Assembly: GCA_024274875.1 (NCBI GenBank)
Contig: JAJSAH010000010.1
Span: forward strand, 1-44,454
Source of the DNA: an archaeon
Lineage (GTDB): Archaea > Micrarchaeota > Micrarchaeia > CAILAH01
Length of the DNA: 44,454 nt
Direction: 5' to 3'
Under the pieces are notes generated by a model. The model was not told where the DNA came from, searched no databases, and saw only the letters and a program-made list of their open reading frames with translations. Each line of letters begins with the position of its first letter. Within the stretch, counting starts at the first letter, position 1. The translations under genes were made by a program, and so were the position numbers. Shown piece by piece: positions 16,533 to 24,241 of the stretch.

Positions 16533-17444
16533 ATGAAGCTTAGGATACCATTGTTCATACTGAAAGATGTTGGGCTGAAAATAGTCAATGCATTTCCATC
16601 ATTAACAGGCATGCTGGAGGAGCAGCTCGGCGCATTGGGGAGAGATCTGGAACTGCTCGATGCAGGAATCGATTCGGGAAAGTATATGGCGCTCTCAATC
16701 GTTAATGCGGTTGCATGGGGAATAATATTCGGAATGCTTATTTTTGCACTATCATTCTCATTCGAAAAAAACCTTGCAGATGCGGGCATTGCTGGCATGC
16801 TCTCAGCATCGCTCGTGTCGGCGATGTTCTTGGTAATATTCGCAGTATATCCATCAATATTGCGCAAGAAAGATGTTGAAGAGATCGATGCAAAACTCAT
16901 ATACGCGCTTAATGACATGGTAATGCAGGTCACAGCAGGAACATCTCTTACTAGCGCAATGAGAAGAGTTGCAAAATCAAATTATGGAAAAGTATCAGAA
17001 GAATTTAGGAAAGTAATTGAACTTATGATAAGCGGGGACAGCCAGGAGAAAGCGTTGATTGAAGTTGCGCAAAAAAGCGAATCTGAATTCATGAGAAGGG
17101 TGCTTTGGCAGCTCGCAACTGTATTGCATACAGGCGCAGGGCTGGAAAATGCGATGAGAGACTTAATGCAGGATATAAGAACATACCAAGATAACCAAAT
17201 CAGAAAGTATTCGCAAAACCTTAATTTTTACATCCTTGTATATTTAATGCTCGCAGTCGTGCTTCCATCCCTTACTGTGTTGCTGCTAACAACAATATCA
17301 ATATTCATCTCAAGAGGAGGAGTTATACATATTGGAAAACTTGCGCTCGGAGTGGACCAAATATTGATAATTACAACAGTATTATACATCGCATCGCAAA
17401 TCGCAATCGTTGAATACATTAGAGTAAGGAGGCCGTTATTATGA
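16533..17444 (+). CDS. Type II secretion/pilus platform membrane protein, TadB/FlaJ-like (first)
   Basis: About 303 residues from ATG 16533, with GGTG at 16524-16527 as ribosome site; a GTG two codons upstream is less likely. The layout is N-terminal ~40 soluble residues, two membrane helices (~48-70, ~80-105), a cytoplasmic helical domain containing LIYALNDMVMQVTAGTSLTSAMRRVA and a second block ending LENAMRDLMQDIRTY, then two or three membrane helices at the C-terminus. This is one T2SF (GspF) domain, which forms the membrane platform on which the ATPase acts. It overlaps the next gene by four bases (ATGA). Confidence 0.9.
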   Translation: MKLRIPLFILKDVGLKIVNAFPSLTGMLEEQLGALGRDLELLDAGIDSGKYMALSIVNAVAWGIIFGMLIFALSFSFEKNLADAGIAGMLSASLVSAMFLVIFAVYPSILRKKDVEEIDAKLIYALNDMVMQVTAGTSLTSAMRRVAKSNYGKVSEEFRKVIELMISGDSQEKALIEVAQKSESEFMRRVLWQLATVLHTGAGLENAMRDLMQDIRTYQDNQIRKYSQNLNFYILVYLMLAVVLPSLTVLLLTTISIFISRGGVIHIGKLALGVDQILIITTVLYIASQIAIVEYIRVRRPLL

Positions 17445-18394
17445 ATCATGCAAGCATGGCAGACAGGTTGTATGAATCACTCGAGGAAAAAATCAGCTAT
17501 GCAGGGATGCATATGGACCCTGAGGATTGGCTTAAAAAGAGCATCATATATTCAATTGCCGCAAGCGTACTGTCTGCTGCTGCAACCATAATATTCTATG
17601 AGGCAAGCCTTGCGGTCGCCGCAGGAATGTTCATGTTTGCGATAGCGCTCATCGCAAGATACCTGTTCTTAGAGATGCGGATAGAGAATAGAAGAAAGGA
17701 AGTTGAGAAAGTGCTGCCAGATTTGCTGAGAGTTGTGGCAGCTAACATAAGCGCAGGGCTTACTCCAATAGTTGCGCTCAGAACTGCAGCACGGCCGGAA
17801 TTTGGGGTTATATCGAAGGAACTCAAATACATTACTACTCGGTCGATGAGCATAGAATCTATGGATGAAATTGTTACGGAGATACAACGGCGCATTAAAT
17901 CAGACCTTCTTTCAAGAGTGCTTATGGTATTCACTACCTCGTTGAGATCGGGAGGAGATGTCATCAGATCTCTTGAGCATAGCGCGGATGATATCCAAAG
18001 AATCTATGAGATGCATAACAGCCTCGTTGCGCGAACAAGCATGTACAGCACATTCGTAATATTCGGAATTATTATAACGATGCCTTTCCTGCTTGCAGTG
18101 AGCATAAATGTAATGGAATTGATGGCAAAAATATCAACATCGCAGCATATATCATATGCAAACGCATACATGAGCATAGGATTTCCTGAATTAAGTTCTG
18201 ATTATGTGGTGCTGGTTTCTGCGCTTGTGCTGTTGGGGTCATCGCTCAGCGCCAGCGTGCTTATGAGCGTAATAAGAACAGGAAATCGAATAGAGGGTGT
18301 TAGATACTTCATACCTATGCTTGCAGCATCGCTAATCGTATTCTACATATCAAAAAGCATAATAGTGCCCTTCATTATAGGAATATTGGGATAA
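17441..18394 (+). CDS. Type II secretion/pilus platform membrane protein, TadC-like (second)
   Basis: 317 residues, with the same plan as its upstream neighbour: two N-terminal membrane helices (~30-72), a cytoplasmic T2SF domain (VLPDLLRVVAANISAGLTPI, and later VFTTSLRSGGDVIRSLEHSA), then about three C-terminal helices ending in a hydrophobic tail. Two T2SF proteins in a row after one ATPase is the TadA-TadB-TadC arrangement, also seen in archaeal pili. The start overlaps the upstream stop (ATGA), implying translational coupling. The end faces the TRAM gene across about 44 bases. Confidence 0.9.
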   Translation: MNHASMADRLYESLEEKISYAGMHMDPEDWLKKSIIYSIAASVLSAAATIIFYEASLAVAAGMFMFAIALIARYLFLEMRIENRRKEVEKVLPDLLRVVAANISAGLTPIVALRTAARPEFGVISKELKYITTRSMSIESMDEIVTEIQRRIKSDLLSRVLMVFTTSLRSGGDVIRSLEHSADDIQRIYEMHNSLVARTSMYSTFVIFGIIITMPFLLAVSINVMELMAKISTSQHISYANAYMSIGFPELSSDYVVLVSALVLLGSSLSASVLMSVIRTGNRIEGVRYFIPMLAASLIVFYISKSIIVPFIIGILG

Positions 18395-18438
18395 AAAAAT
18401 GAAATGTTTAAGTGCAATAAAACTGAAAGAATAAGCAA

Positions 18439-18675
18439 TTATGCCTTTTCACCTATGGCAAATTTCCTGCCTATAAATGTAATATTCACCTCAACATCGT
18501 TGCCAACATCAGATTCTGTAGCCCCCTTAACAAAAACCACAAAACCTTCAACCTTGGCAACGCCATCGCCTTTCTCACCCATCGCTTCAACATGCACTTT
18601 AAGCTTCTCTCCAAGCTTTACTGGCTTGGGCGAAAATACCCTTGCGGGCCTGTTTTCCTCACCGGTTTCTTCCAT
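18439..18675 (-). CDS. TRAM-domain RNA-binding protein
   Basis: 78 residues, consisting almost only of a TRAM domain (residues ~20-78): KVHVEAMGEKGDGVAKVEGF, VVFVKGA and EVNITFIGRKFAIGE match the archaeal stand-alone TRAM family. Such proteins bind RNA and act as RNA chaperones in some methanogens. The N-terminal ~18 residues are polar and proline-containing. GGAAGTGA upstream of the ATG is a ribosome site, and TTTATTAATTATG about 60 bases upstream is the likely TATA box, so this gene has a short leader unlike many of its neighbours. Confidence 0.92.
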   Translation of the reverse strand: MEETGEENRPARVFSPKPVKLGEKLKVHVEAMGEKGDGVAKVEGFVVFVKGATESDVGNDVEVNITFIGRKFAIGEKA

Positions 18676-18757
18676 TCAATTCACTTCCTTATACCCTTCA
18701 CAAAATAGGGTCTTTGCTACTATTGAAATAGCATAATTAATAAAGATTACCTATGCA

Positions 18758-19378
18758 TTACTCCGTGATAACGGGGATCGAAGGATCTATAATATTGCAC
18801 TCTCTTCTCTTGCGCAAATAATGGTCAGTAATGCCGTTCAAAAACTCGGTCCTCACAATTTTGCCCGCCAAAAATTCAATATAATACATATGCCTGTCCG
18901 GTTTTACAACGATGCCTTCCATATGCGTGCGGGATCCATCGCGATCAATCGCATACTTAGAAATCCCAACAAGCTTATGAACGCTGGACAAGCTTAATTC
19001 AGAGGATTTGCAAATGAGCGGCACAGGGAATATTAAGCTTGAGCCAACATCTATTCTTCCTTTCTGTATATCCTCCCATACTTGCAGTTTTGCAGATCTA
19101 TCTAAGAAATAACCTGCAGATTTATCGAATACATCAAATAGTGCATATCTGCCAGGAATCCTGTACTTTATGCTGTGCCTCACCTTCAAATCCTCAACCC
19201 ATAGAATAAACTTATCAGTTTCTATGAATGATTGTTTGCCATCCATCTTCTCTTCAACAATAACTCTTCCTGAAAACAAGTACTCAGCATCTTTCTGAGA
19301 CATGTATCTTTTGCGCTTAACCTTCTTGCCAACTGGAAAGCGCAGGGGTTTGGGATATCTGCGCACTTGAAATGACAT
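18758..19378 (-). CDS. Small RNA ligase-like nucleotidyltransferase
   Basis: 206 residues. It carries the covalent nucleotidyltransferase motifs in order: motif I VEEKMDGKQ (AMP-accepting lysine K44), motif III YALFDVFD, motif IV EGIVVKP (E154), and motif V KIVRTEF (K173). This is the RNA ligase/capping enzyme/DNA ligase core without an OB domain, closest by eye to the small phage/bacterial RNA ligase group (RNA_ligase, Rnl2-like). It would seal RNA ends with ATP. I start it at the ATG at 19378 because the TATA box at 19401-19410 is centred 27 bases upstream; the longer frame includes that box. Its natural substrate is unknown. It lies in a run of RNA genes (TRAM, PIN-like, HIT, and a spliced tRNA 4 kb away). 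Confidence 0.83.
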   Translation of the reverse strand: MSFQVRRYPKPLRFPVGKKVKRKRYMSQKDAEYLFSGRVIVEEKMDGKQSFIETDKFILWVEDLKVRHSIKYRIPGRYALFDVFDKSAGYFLDRSAKLQVWEDIQKGRIDVGSSLIFPVPLICKSSELSLSSVHKLVGISKYAIDRDGSRTHMEGIVVKPDRHMYYIEFLAGKIVRTEFLNGITDHYLRKRRECNIIDPSIPVITE

Positions 19379-19400
19379 GATGAGTACTGGTTTTAGCAAG

Positions 19401-19410
19401 TATATATATG
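19401..19410 (-). promoter_or_regulatory. TATA box for the RNA ligase-like gene
   Basis: The alternating TA stretch on this strand is centred about 27 bases from the ATG at 19378, fixing a leaderless start. Confidence 0.6.
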
Positions 19411-19413
19411 TTT

Positions 19414-19944
19414 CTATGCTGATGAGAATACCTGCACTCTAGGCATGCGCTGCGCAAGGCAAGAAACATCTGAATCATCAGAAAGAATCAAGTACTGAGA
19501 GAACATATCATAAATGGCGTTTATGTGAGAAACTATAGACGCCTCTCCAGCGCCAACGCGTTCATTGCGCTTTGAAGAGTTATTGCGCATTTCAGCTTTC
19601 ATCCCCTCCACTTCATCATCAGACGGAGCGTGCTCCTCAACGCATATGTTGCTAGAACTTTGAGACATAGATTGAATCTGCGAGAGGTCATTCATAATGC
19701 TGCTTATCCTATTAGAATCAAGACCTACTCTCTTTACATTAACCTTAAACTCTTCAAGCACGCTGTTCATGAATATGACCGTTCCCAATTCAGCCAACCT
19801 TAATATGGAATCTTTGAATGAATACTCTGATTTTGCTATGCTGAGCAGGTAGCAGGTATCAGGATATATTGCAGTGTCCTCTTTAAGGTTCCTGCCAAAG
19901 CCGAATAGTTTATTCACATTCTTCTTTTTTCTAATAACTTGCAT
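19414..19944 (-). CDS. PIN-like domain protein
   Basis: 176 residues from ATG 19944. The order of acidic blocks resembles a PIN nuclease: DTCYLLSIAKS (first Asp), MNSVLEEFK (Glu), GAGEASIVSHI (the 'GE.S' helix), then LSDDSDVSCLAQRM (Asp cluster). PIN proteins cut RNA using these acids and a metal ion. The middle is a low-complexity Ser/Asn/Glu-rich insert (residues ~90-130). No antitoxin gene adjoins it, so a toxin role is not indicated. A TATA box at 19965-19976, centred about 26 bases upstream, sets the start; the frame upstream of it would include that box. Confidence 0.65.
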   Translation of the reverse strand: MQVIRKKKNVNKLFGFGRNLKEDTAIYPDTCYLLSIAKSEYSFKDSILRLAELGTVIFMNSVLEEFKVNVKRVGLDSNRISSIMNDLSQIQSMSQSSSNICVEEHAPSDDEVEGMKAEMRNNSSKRNERVGAGEASIVSHINAIYDMFSQYLILSDDSDVSCLAQRMPRVQVFSSA

Positions 19945-19964
19945 GTATATTTTATTGAAATACT

Positions 19965-20000
19965 TATATATATACTTTTCGATTTTTAGCAATATATTAT
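19965..20000. promoter_or_regulatory. Two back-to-back TATA boxes for the PIN-like and HIT genes
   Basis: An alternating TA stretch at ~19965-19976 is centred 26 bases from the minus-strand ATG (19944). AATATATTAT at 19991-20000 is centred 25 bases from the plus-strand ATG (20020). Both genes therefore seem leaderless, with separate TATA boxes 25 bases apart. Confidence 0.6.
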
Positions 20001-20019
20001 TTGAGTGCGCACTATATGT

Positions 20020-20436
20020 ATGGATTGCCCCTTCTGCAACAACAGAGATGAAGTGATAGAAGAGACGAATAACGCATATGTGATATTAGATAAACACCCC
20101 ATAGTGAAAGGGCATATGCTTGTAATACCAAAAAAACATTGCAAAAGTATTATGGAGATTGAAGATGAGGTATTGTACGAGATAATTCAATTAATTAAAG
20201 AGATGGAGATGAGAATGGTAAGTAAATTGGGGGTTGAAGGGATTACCCTGCGCCAAAACTGGATCCCATTCATAAAGAACAATCCTCTTGTGGTTGAGCA
20301 TGTTCATTTTCACCTCATACCGCGCCGATTGAACGACAAGCTTGTTGCGCGGACAGAACGAATCGCGCTGAGCAATGAAGAAATAGATGAGATTGTGAGC
20401 GCATTAAAGCAAAAACCAAAAGCCAAAGGGCAATAA
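20020..20436 (+). CDS. HIT-family nucleotide hydrolase
   Basis: 138 residues from ATG 20020; a GTG at 20005 is in frame but would lie upstream of the predicted transcription start. The histidine triad HVHFHLIPR is complete (H94, H96, H98, the last being the nucleophile that takes the nucleotide). The N-terminal CPFC (C3, C6) with H40 is the zinc site of Ap4A hydrolase-type and related HIT proteins. KHPIVKGHMLVIPKKHC is the standard first strand-loop. Members hydrolyse dinucleoside polyphosphates or adenylated compounds. An adenylated-RNA repair role beside the RNA ligase-like gene is possible but speculative. Confidence 0.93.
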   Translation: MDCPFCNNRDEVIEETNNAYVILDKHPIVKGHMLVIPKKHCKSIMEIEDEVLYEIIQLIKEMEMRMVSKLGVEGITLRQNWIPFIKNNPLVVEHVHFHLIPRRLNDKLVARTERIALSNEEIDEIVSALKQKPKAKGQ

Positions 20437-20538
20437 TTCTCCCACTCTTTAACGCAAACTCATTCTGGCTCCTCAGTGCATACCCATAACTGCGCGCTTG
20501 GATTTCATAAAAGATGCATCCAGCAAAATAAAATAAAA

Positions 20539-21408
20539 TTATATATGCTCGGCAAGCGTTTTTGACATGTCCACATTCATTATATCATGCTCAATGAGTT
20601 CCGCATCTTTAATCTGCGGCAGTTCATCTCCATAAGTGGAGCGTTCCGTTCTGTAAAACACGCCTATAGGCACTTTCTCATAACCCGTCATAACATCTTC
20701 AAGGGCTTTCTCATACGCTCTCAATTTATCTGATGGATCATGGCCTGCCTGATTCATATCATATATTCGCTCTTTAAACCACTGCGGAGTGTTAACCTTA
20801 TTCCAAGAGGGGCATACTTGCAACACATCAACCAAGGCAAAACCTTTGTGCGAGATTGCCTCCTCAACAAGCTTGGTTAAGTGTTGAATATTGCCTGTAT
20901 AACCACGTGCGACAAAGGTTGCATCTGAACTGATTGCAAGCGCAAGCGGATGTATTGGCATCTCAATTACTCCATGAGGGGTTGATTTAGTTTTCATGCC
21001 TTTCATGCTCGTGGGAGATACCTGGCCTGTCGTCAAGCCGTATATCTCATTGTTATGAACAATATAAGTTATGTCCAAATTTCTCCTGCACGAATGTATC
21101 AAATGGTTGAGGCCTATTCCATACCCATCTCCGTCTCCGCCCATGCCGATTACCGTTAGTTTCCTGTTGGCCAGTTTTATGCCTGTCGCAACCGGGAGCA
21201 CTCTGCCATGCAAACCCTCAAACCCATAAGTCCTAATATAGTGCGAATCCTTGCCGGAACACCCTATGCCAGATACAACCGCAACATTATGCGATTCCCT
21301 GCCAAGGTTGGCCAAAGCATTCTTCACTGCTATGAGTATCCCATAATTCCCGCAGCCGGGACACCATTGAGGTTTTTCAGCCGTAGTTAAATCCATAATA
21401 TCCACCAT
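20539..21408 (-). CDS. korB: 2-oxoacid:ferredoxin oxidoreductase beta subunit
   Basis: 289 residues from ATG 21408. CPGCG (C16, C19), C50 in GIGCSGKD and C199 in QVCPSW are the four [4Fe-4S] ligands found in two-subunit 2-oxoacid:ferredoxin oxidoreductases. GMGGDGDGYGIG and VHNNEIYGLTTGQ form the thiamine pyrophosphate and Mg2+ site. With the alpha subunit it oxidatively decarboxylates a 2-oxoacid (2-oxoglutarate or pyruvate and others) to acyl-CoA and reduces ferredoxin. The longer frame up to 21486 only overlaps the alpha gene; the chosen ATG is one base after the alpha stop. Substrate choice cannot be read safely from sequence. Confidence 0.94.
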   Translation of the reverse strand: MVDIMDLTTAEKPQWCPGCGNYGILIAVKNALANLGRESHNVAVVSGIGCSGKDSHYIRTYGFEGLHGRVLPVATGIKLANRKLTVIGMGGDGDGYGIGLNHLIHSCRRNLDITYIVHNNEIYGLTTGQVSPTSMKGMKTKSTPHGVIEMPIHPLALAISSDATFVARGYTGNIQHLTKLVEEAISHKGFALVDVLQVCPSWNKVNTPQWFKERIYDMNQAGHDPSDKLRAYEKALEDVMTGYEKVPIGVFYRTERSTYGDELPQIKDAELIEHDIMNVDMSKTLAEHI

Positions 21409-21409
21409 G

Positions 21410-23218
21410 TTATTCACCCACCAACTTTGCGCTATAATATTCAACACGCTCTTTATCGTAGACCGCAACATCCTTCTCCTTGCCATCTAAAATCAACTTG
21501 GCATGTTCAAACACTTCCTCAGCAAACAGAGGCCTGCCATCAAACCTGAGTATGCTGCCGGCAAACTCAACGCCTGCATGCTCTTTCAAATATCCACCGA
21601 ACTGCGCAGTACTGTTGTTCTCAACTATCACCAACCTCTTTGCAGATTTTAGCATCTCAATAGCTTTGGGAGGAATAGGATGAATGTATGAAAAATGTAG
21701 CGCGTTTACCTTAACGCCTGCATCATTGAGCAAATCAACAGCTTCAAACACAATCGGCTTGTGCGATCCCCAGCATACCAATGTCAAGTCAGCATCCTCA
21801 GGACCATGCAAGGCAGGGGGCTTCAAATCTTTCACGAGTTCATCAATCTTTTTCGCACGCTTCTGCACCATCTTTACCCTTGTCTCAAAATGCTCGGTGC
21901 TGAAGCTATTCTCCCAATGCTCATATGAAGTTGCAACATGCTCGCCTCCAATGATGCCCGGAATAGGTCTCGGGGATACGCCATCATCAGTGTATTCATA
22001 TCTCTTAAACTTCTCTTTTTGAGCAAGCGGTTCCATATCCTTGACTATTAGTTTTCCGCGCTGTATCGGAATCTTGTTGAGCTGATCAATATCTGCTGAA
22101 GTTGTGCTCTCAGATAAAAATTTATCGCTCAGTATCATAACTGGAATTTGGTATTTTTCGGCTAGATTAAACGCGTGTTGCGTCAATTCGTAGGCTTCCT
22201 GTATATCACCAGGAGCCAGCACAACGCGCAAGAAATCGCCTTGGGATGCATTAAGCACAAATTTTAAGTCCGCTTGCTCGGTCCATGTAGGCATGCCTGT
22301 GCTGGGCCCAACCCTCTGCGCAATAGCCATAACAAGAGGCGTTTCAGACAACGCTGCAAGACCTATTGCCTCAGTCATTAACGCAAACCCGCCTCCTGAA
22401 GTGGCAGTCATGGTTCGCACGCCAGCATACGCACCACCGATTGCCATGTTAACTGCTGCAATCTCATCCTCAGTGTGCTTAACCACTATGTTATGATCAT
22501 ACTCATGCTTGGCAACATAATGCAAAATGGATGATGCTGGTGTCATCGGATATGCGCAGTACATTTTCAATCCCGCCTGTATCGCGCCGGCGCCAATCGC
22601 CTCATTGCCAGTCATAAGGCATCTCTTAACCTGAGGTTTCGGCTCAAAAGAGAACGGATATTCGCTTGCATTGTAGTTATCAATTATATAGTCATAACCT
22701 CCCTTTGCAGCACGTATGTTCACATCTATTACATGTTCGCCCTTGCGCGCAAACACTTCTTTTATCAGCTCTTCAAGGTGGCTGAACGGATAATCAAGCA
22801 ATGCAAGAGTTGCGCCCATAGCAACAGTATTGCGCATTATAACTTCGCCGCCTGCCTGTTTAGCAATGCTCAGCAGAGGAACTTTATACAAAACAACATT
22901 CTGAGGAAGCGATAAATCAGACAAATCTATTTCATCCCCATCATATAAGATCCCCCCTCTTTCAGTGATCTCGTTCATATGAGCTTCAACCGCAAACTTA
23001 TTCAGCGCAACCAACAGATTGCATGTTTTTTTAGGATTGTGAACAGGTGCATCAGAAATGCGAACCTGCGTCGTGTTGTGCCCGCCCCTAATAAGAGAGG
23101 GATACTCTGAATAAACATGCGCGTGATAACCTGTTCTTGTGAATACCTTGCCAAACAGGATGCCAGATCCCATTATGCCGAATCCAGCTTCGCCGCCAAT
23201 CTTCCAAATGAACTCCAT
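21410..23218 (-). CDS. korA: 2-oxoacid:ferredoxin oxidoreductase alpha subunit (fused gamma-alpha)
   Basis: 602 residues. Residues ~1-190 are the gamma domain (KIGGEAGFGIMGSGILFG, EYPSLIRGGHN), and ~195 to the end is the alpha domain with YPMTPAS (223-229), matching the YPITP motif that contacts the 2-oxoacid. This fusion, with a separate beta subunit and no delta ferredoxin domain, is the two-subunit form known from Sulfolobus and Aeropyrum. GAGGTG at 23228-23233 precedes the ATG, and TTTTATATTTG at 23254-23264 is a TATA box, so this operon has a short leader. In a fermentative lineage the enzyme would supply reduced ferredoxin and acyl-CoA. Confidence 0.94.
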   Translation of the reverse strand: MEFIWKIGGEAGFGIMGSGILFGKVFTRTGYHAHVYSEYPSLIRGGHNTTQVRISDAPVHNPKKTCNLLVALNKFAVEAHMNEITERGGILYDGDEIDLSDLSLPQNVVLYKVPLLSIAKQAGGEVIMRNTVAMGATLALLDYPFSHLEELIKEVFARKGEHVIDVNIRAAKGGYDYIIDNYNASEYPFSFEPKPQVKRCLMTGNEAIGAGAIQAGLKMYCAYPMTPASSILHYVAKHEYDHNIVVKHTEDEIAAVNMAIGGAYAGVRTMTATSGGGFALMTEAIGLAALSETPLVMAIAQRVGPSTGMPTWTEQADLKFVLNASQGDFLRVVLAPGDIQEAYELTQHAFNLAEKYQIPVMILSDKFLSESTTSADIDQLNKIPIQRGKLIVKDMEPLAQKEKFKRYEYTDDGVSPRPIPGIIGGEHVATSYEHWENSFSTEHFETRVKMVQKRAKKIDELVKDLKPPALHGPEDADLTLVCWGSHKPIVFEAVDLLNDAGVKVNALHFSYIHPIPPKAIEMLKSAKRLVIVENNSTAQFGGYLKEHAGVEFAGSILRFDGRPLFAEEVFEHAKLILDGKEKDVAVYDKERVEYYSAKLVGE

Positions 23219-23253
23219 AAAATCAACACCTCATGCAATTTTAAAAGAGAACA

Positions 23254-23264
23254 AATATAAAACA
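23254..23264 (-). promoter_or_regulatory. TATA box for the korAB operon
   Basis: TTTTATATTTG on the minus strand predicts a transcript start about 15 bases before the korA ATG, enough to include the GAGGTG ribosome site at 23228-23233. Confidence 0.55.
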
Positions 23265-23290
23265 AATAGAAAAAAAATTCGGCAATTGCC

Positions 23291-23623
23291 TTATAAATAC
23301 CTCTTTGGCACAAGAGGAGGGGCTATGAATTCCACTTTCTTCTGCTGAAGAACTTCCCTGCCCTCTTTTATGGCAAGAGTGTATTCAAGAATGTATGTGC
23401 CTGGGCCCCTAAACAACCTCTCAGCAACAAGCTTCCATTTCTTGCCGCTCATGCTTTGATTAAGTATGTCTCTGTAATCCCTAACCAGTTTTCTTGCGCG
23501 GCGCAAATACTTGAAGTCAACGCACTCGGGGCTCTTCATTTCATTCTCAGTGAAAGCTATTCCCTTAGGCTTCTTCTGCAGGGAATCCCAGAATTCCTTA
23601 AATGTAAACTCCTCACTACTCAT
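23291..23623 (-). CDS. Uncharacterised 110-residue protein
   Basis: Family not recognised. The first ~75 residues are charged helix (FTFKEFWDSLQKKP, YLRRARKLVRDYRDILN), then a short beta-like part (TYILEYTLAIKEG) and a basic, proline-containing tail (PPLVPKRYL). There is no signal peptide or membrane segment. AGGTG lies seven bases before the ATG, and the 16-bp palindrome at 23659-23674 is the likely TATA element. The stop is about 70 bases before the korA start on the same strand; the korA promoter in between suggests separate transcription. Confidence 0.7.
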   Translation of the reverse strand: MSSEEFTFKEFWDSLQKKPKGIAFTENEMKSPECVDFKYLRRARKLVRDYRDILNQSMSGKKWKLVAERLFRGPGTYILEYTLAIKEGREVLQQKKVEFIAPPLVPKRYL

Positions 23624-23658
23624 TCAATAACACCTATTATTTATTAAGGGCAAAAACT

Positions 23659-23674
23659 ATTTATAATTATAAAT
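23659..23674. promoter_or_regulatory. 16-bp perfect AT palindrome, likely TATA element
   Basis: ATTTATAATTATAAAT reads the same on both strands. It lies 36-51 bases upstream of the minus-strand ATG at 23623, which fits a TATA box followed by a short leader with the AGGTG ribosome site. It could also be a regulator site. Confidence 0.5.
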
Positions 23675-23679
23675 CCTGC

Positions 23680-24207
23680 TTAAACGCGCTGTTCTTTAAG
23701 AAATTCGCGCAAAACTTTGTACGAATCATTATTCATTTTTTCTTTCAGCACATTTTCAGCGATTAACTCTATAAATTCTATCTTAATTTTTGCAGATTCG
23801 AGCTCATTAACTGCATCATCATACCTATGGTTGAGAAGGTAATAGAGAACAAGCAGAAATTCAACCTTCTTCTTTAATTCCGCATCATTTATTTCAATGC
23901 GTTTCAATATTTGCTCGATTTCAGAAGAATGATAATCAAGGTTGAACAAATCTGACGCTTGTATGAGCGATATTGCCTTCCTTATCTCAGGGGAGTCAAT
24001 TTTGTTAATGTTTGAGTTTATGAACTCAAGCGAATCTCTGAATCTCCCAAGCATATACAAGCAGTATGACACACCAAGTATCGCAAAAGCTGATTTTGAG
24101 TTTGATGCTAACATATCCTCAGCAATATCAAGCGCCCTTTCATAATTTCCCTTTTTAGCATTGTTCACAAAATCTTCTGCAAGAAACTGCTCTCTCTCAG
24201 AAACCAT
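23680..24207 (-). CDS. TPR-like helical repeat protein
   Basis: 175 residues, all helical. Several tetratricopeptide-like helix pairs are visible: NYERALDIAEDMLASNSKSA, AILGVSYCLYMLGRFRDSLEF, and HRYDDAVNELESAKIKI. These repeats usually hold protein partners. There is no signal peptide, so it should be cytoplasmic. The start ATG at 24207 is 25 bases from the centre of CTTTTAATTGT on the minus strand, implying a leaderless mRNA. The divergent lipoprotein gene begins only 34 bases away, with the two promoters interleaved. Client and function are unknown. Confidence 0.8.
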   Translation of the reverse strand: MVSEREQFLAEDFVNNAKKGNYERALDIAEDMLASNSKSAFAILGVSYCLYMLGRFRDSLEFINSNINKIDSPEIRKAISLIQASDLFNLDYHSSEIEQILKRIEINDAELKKKVEFLLVLYYLLNHRYDDAVNELESAKIKIEFIELIAENVLKEKMNNDSYKVLREFLKEQRV

Positions 24208-24210
24208 AAA

Positions 24211-24236
24211 GTATTTATTTTACGCACAATTAAAAG
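24211..24236. promoter_or_regulatory. Interleaved divergent promoters
   Basis: GTATTTATTTTA (24211-24222) is centred 26 bases before the plus-strand ATG at 24242. CTTTTAATTG on the minus strand (24227-24236) is centred 25 bases before the minus-strand ATG at 24207. Each TATA box lies within the other promoter's start region, so binding of TBP at one should hinder the other. Confidence 0.5.
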
Positions 24237-24241
24237 CATTC

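Noticed and set aside
19376-19430. Possible second box C/D sRNA (ATGATGA then CTGATGA)
   Set aside because: The boxes are too far apart, there is no D'/C' pair and no terminal stem; the region is explained by the TATA box and start of the RNA ligase-like gene.
19414-19944. VapC-type toxin of a toxin-antitoxin pair
   Set aside because: The PIN-like protein is longer than usual VapC, has its own promoter, and no small DNA-binding antitoxin gene precedes it.
20437-20538. Small gene or RNA between the HIT and korB genes
   Set aside because: No start with ribosome site, no C/D boxes and no stable fold seen; it is just the space between two convergent genes.
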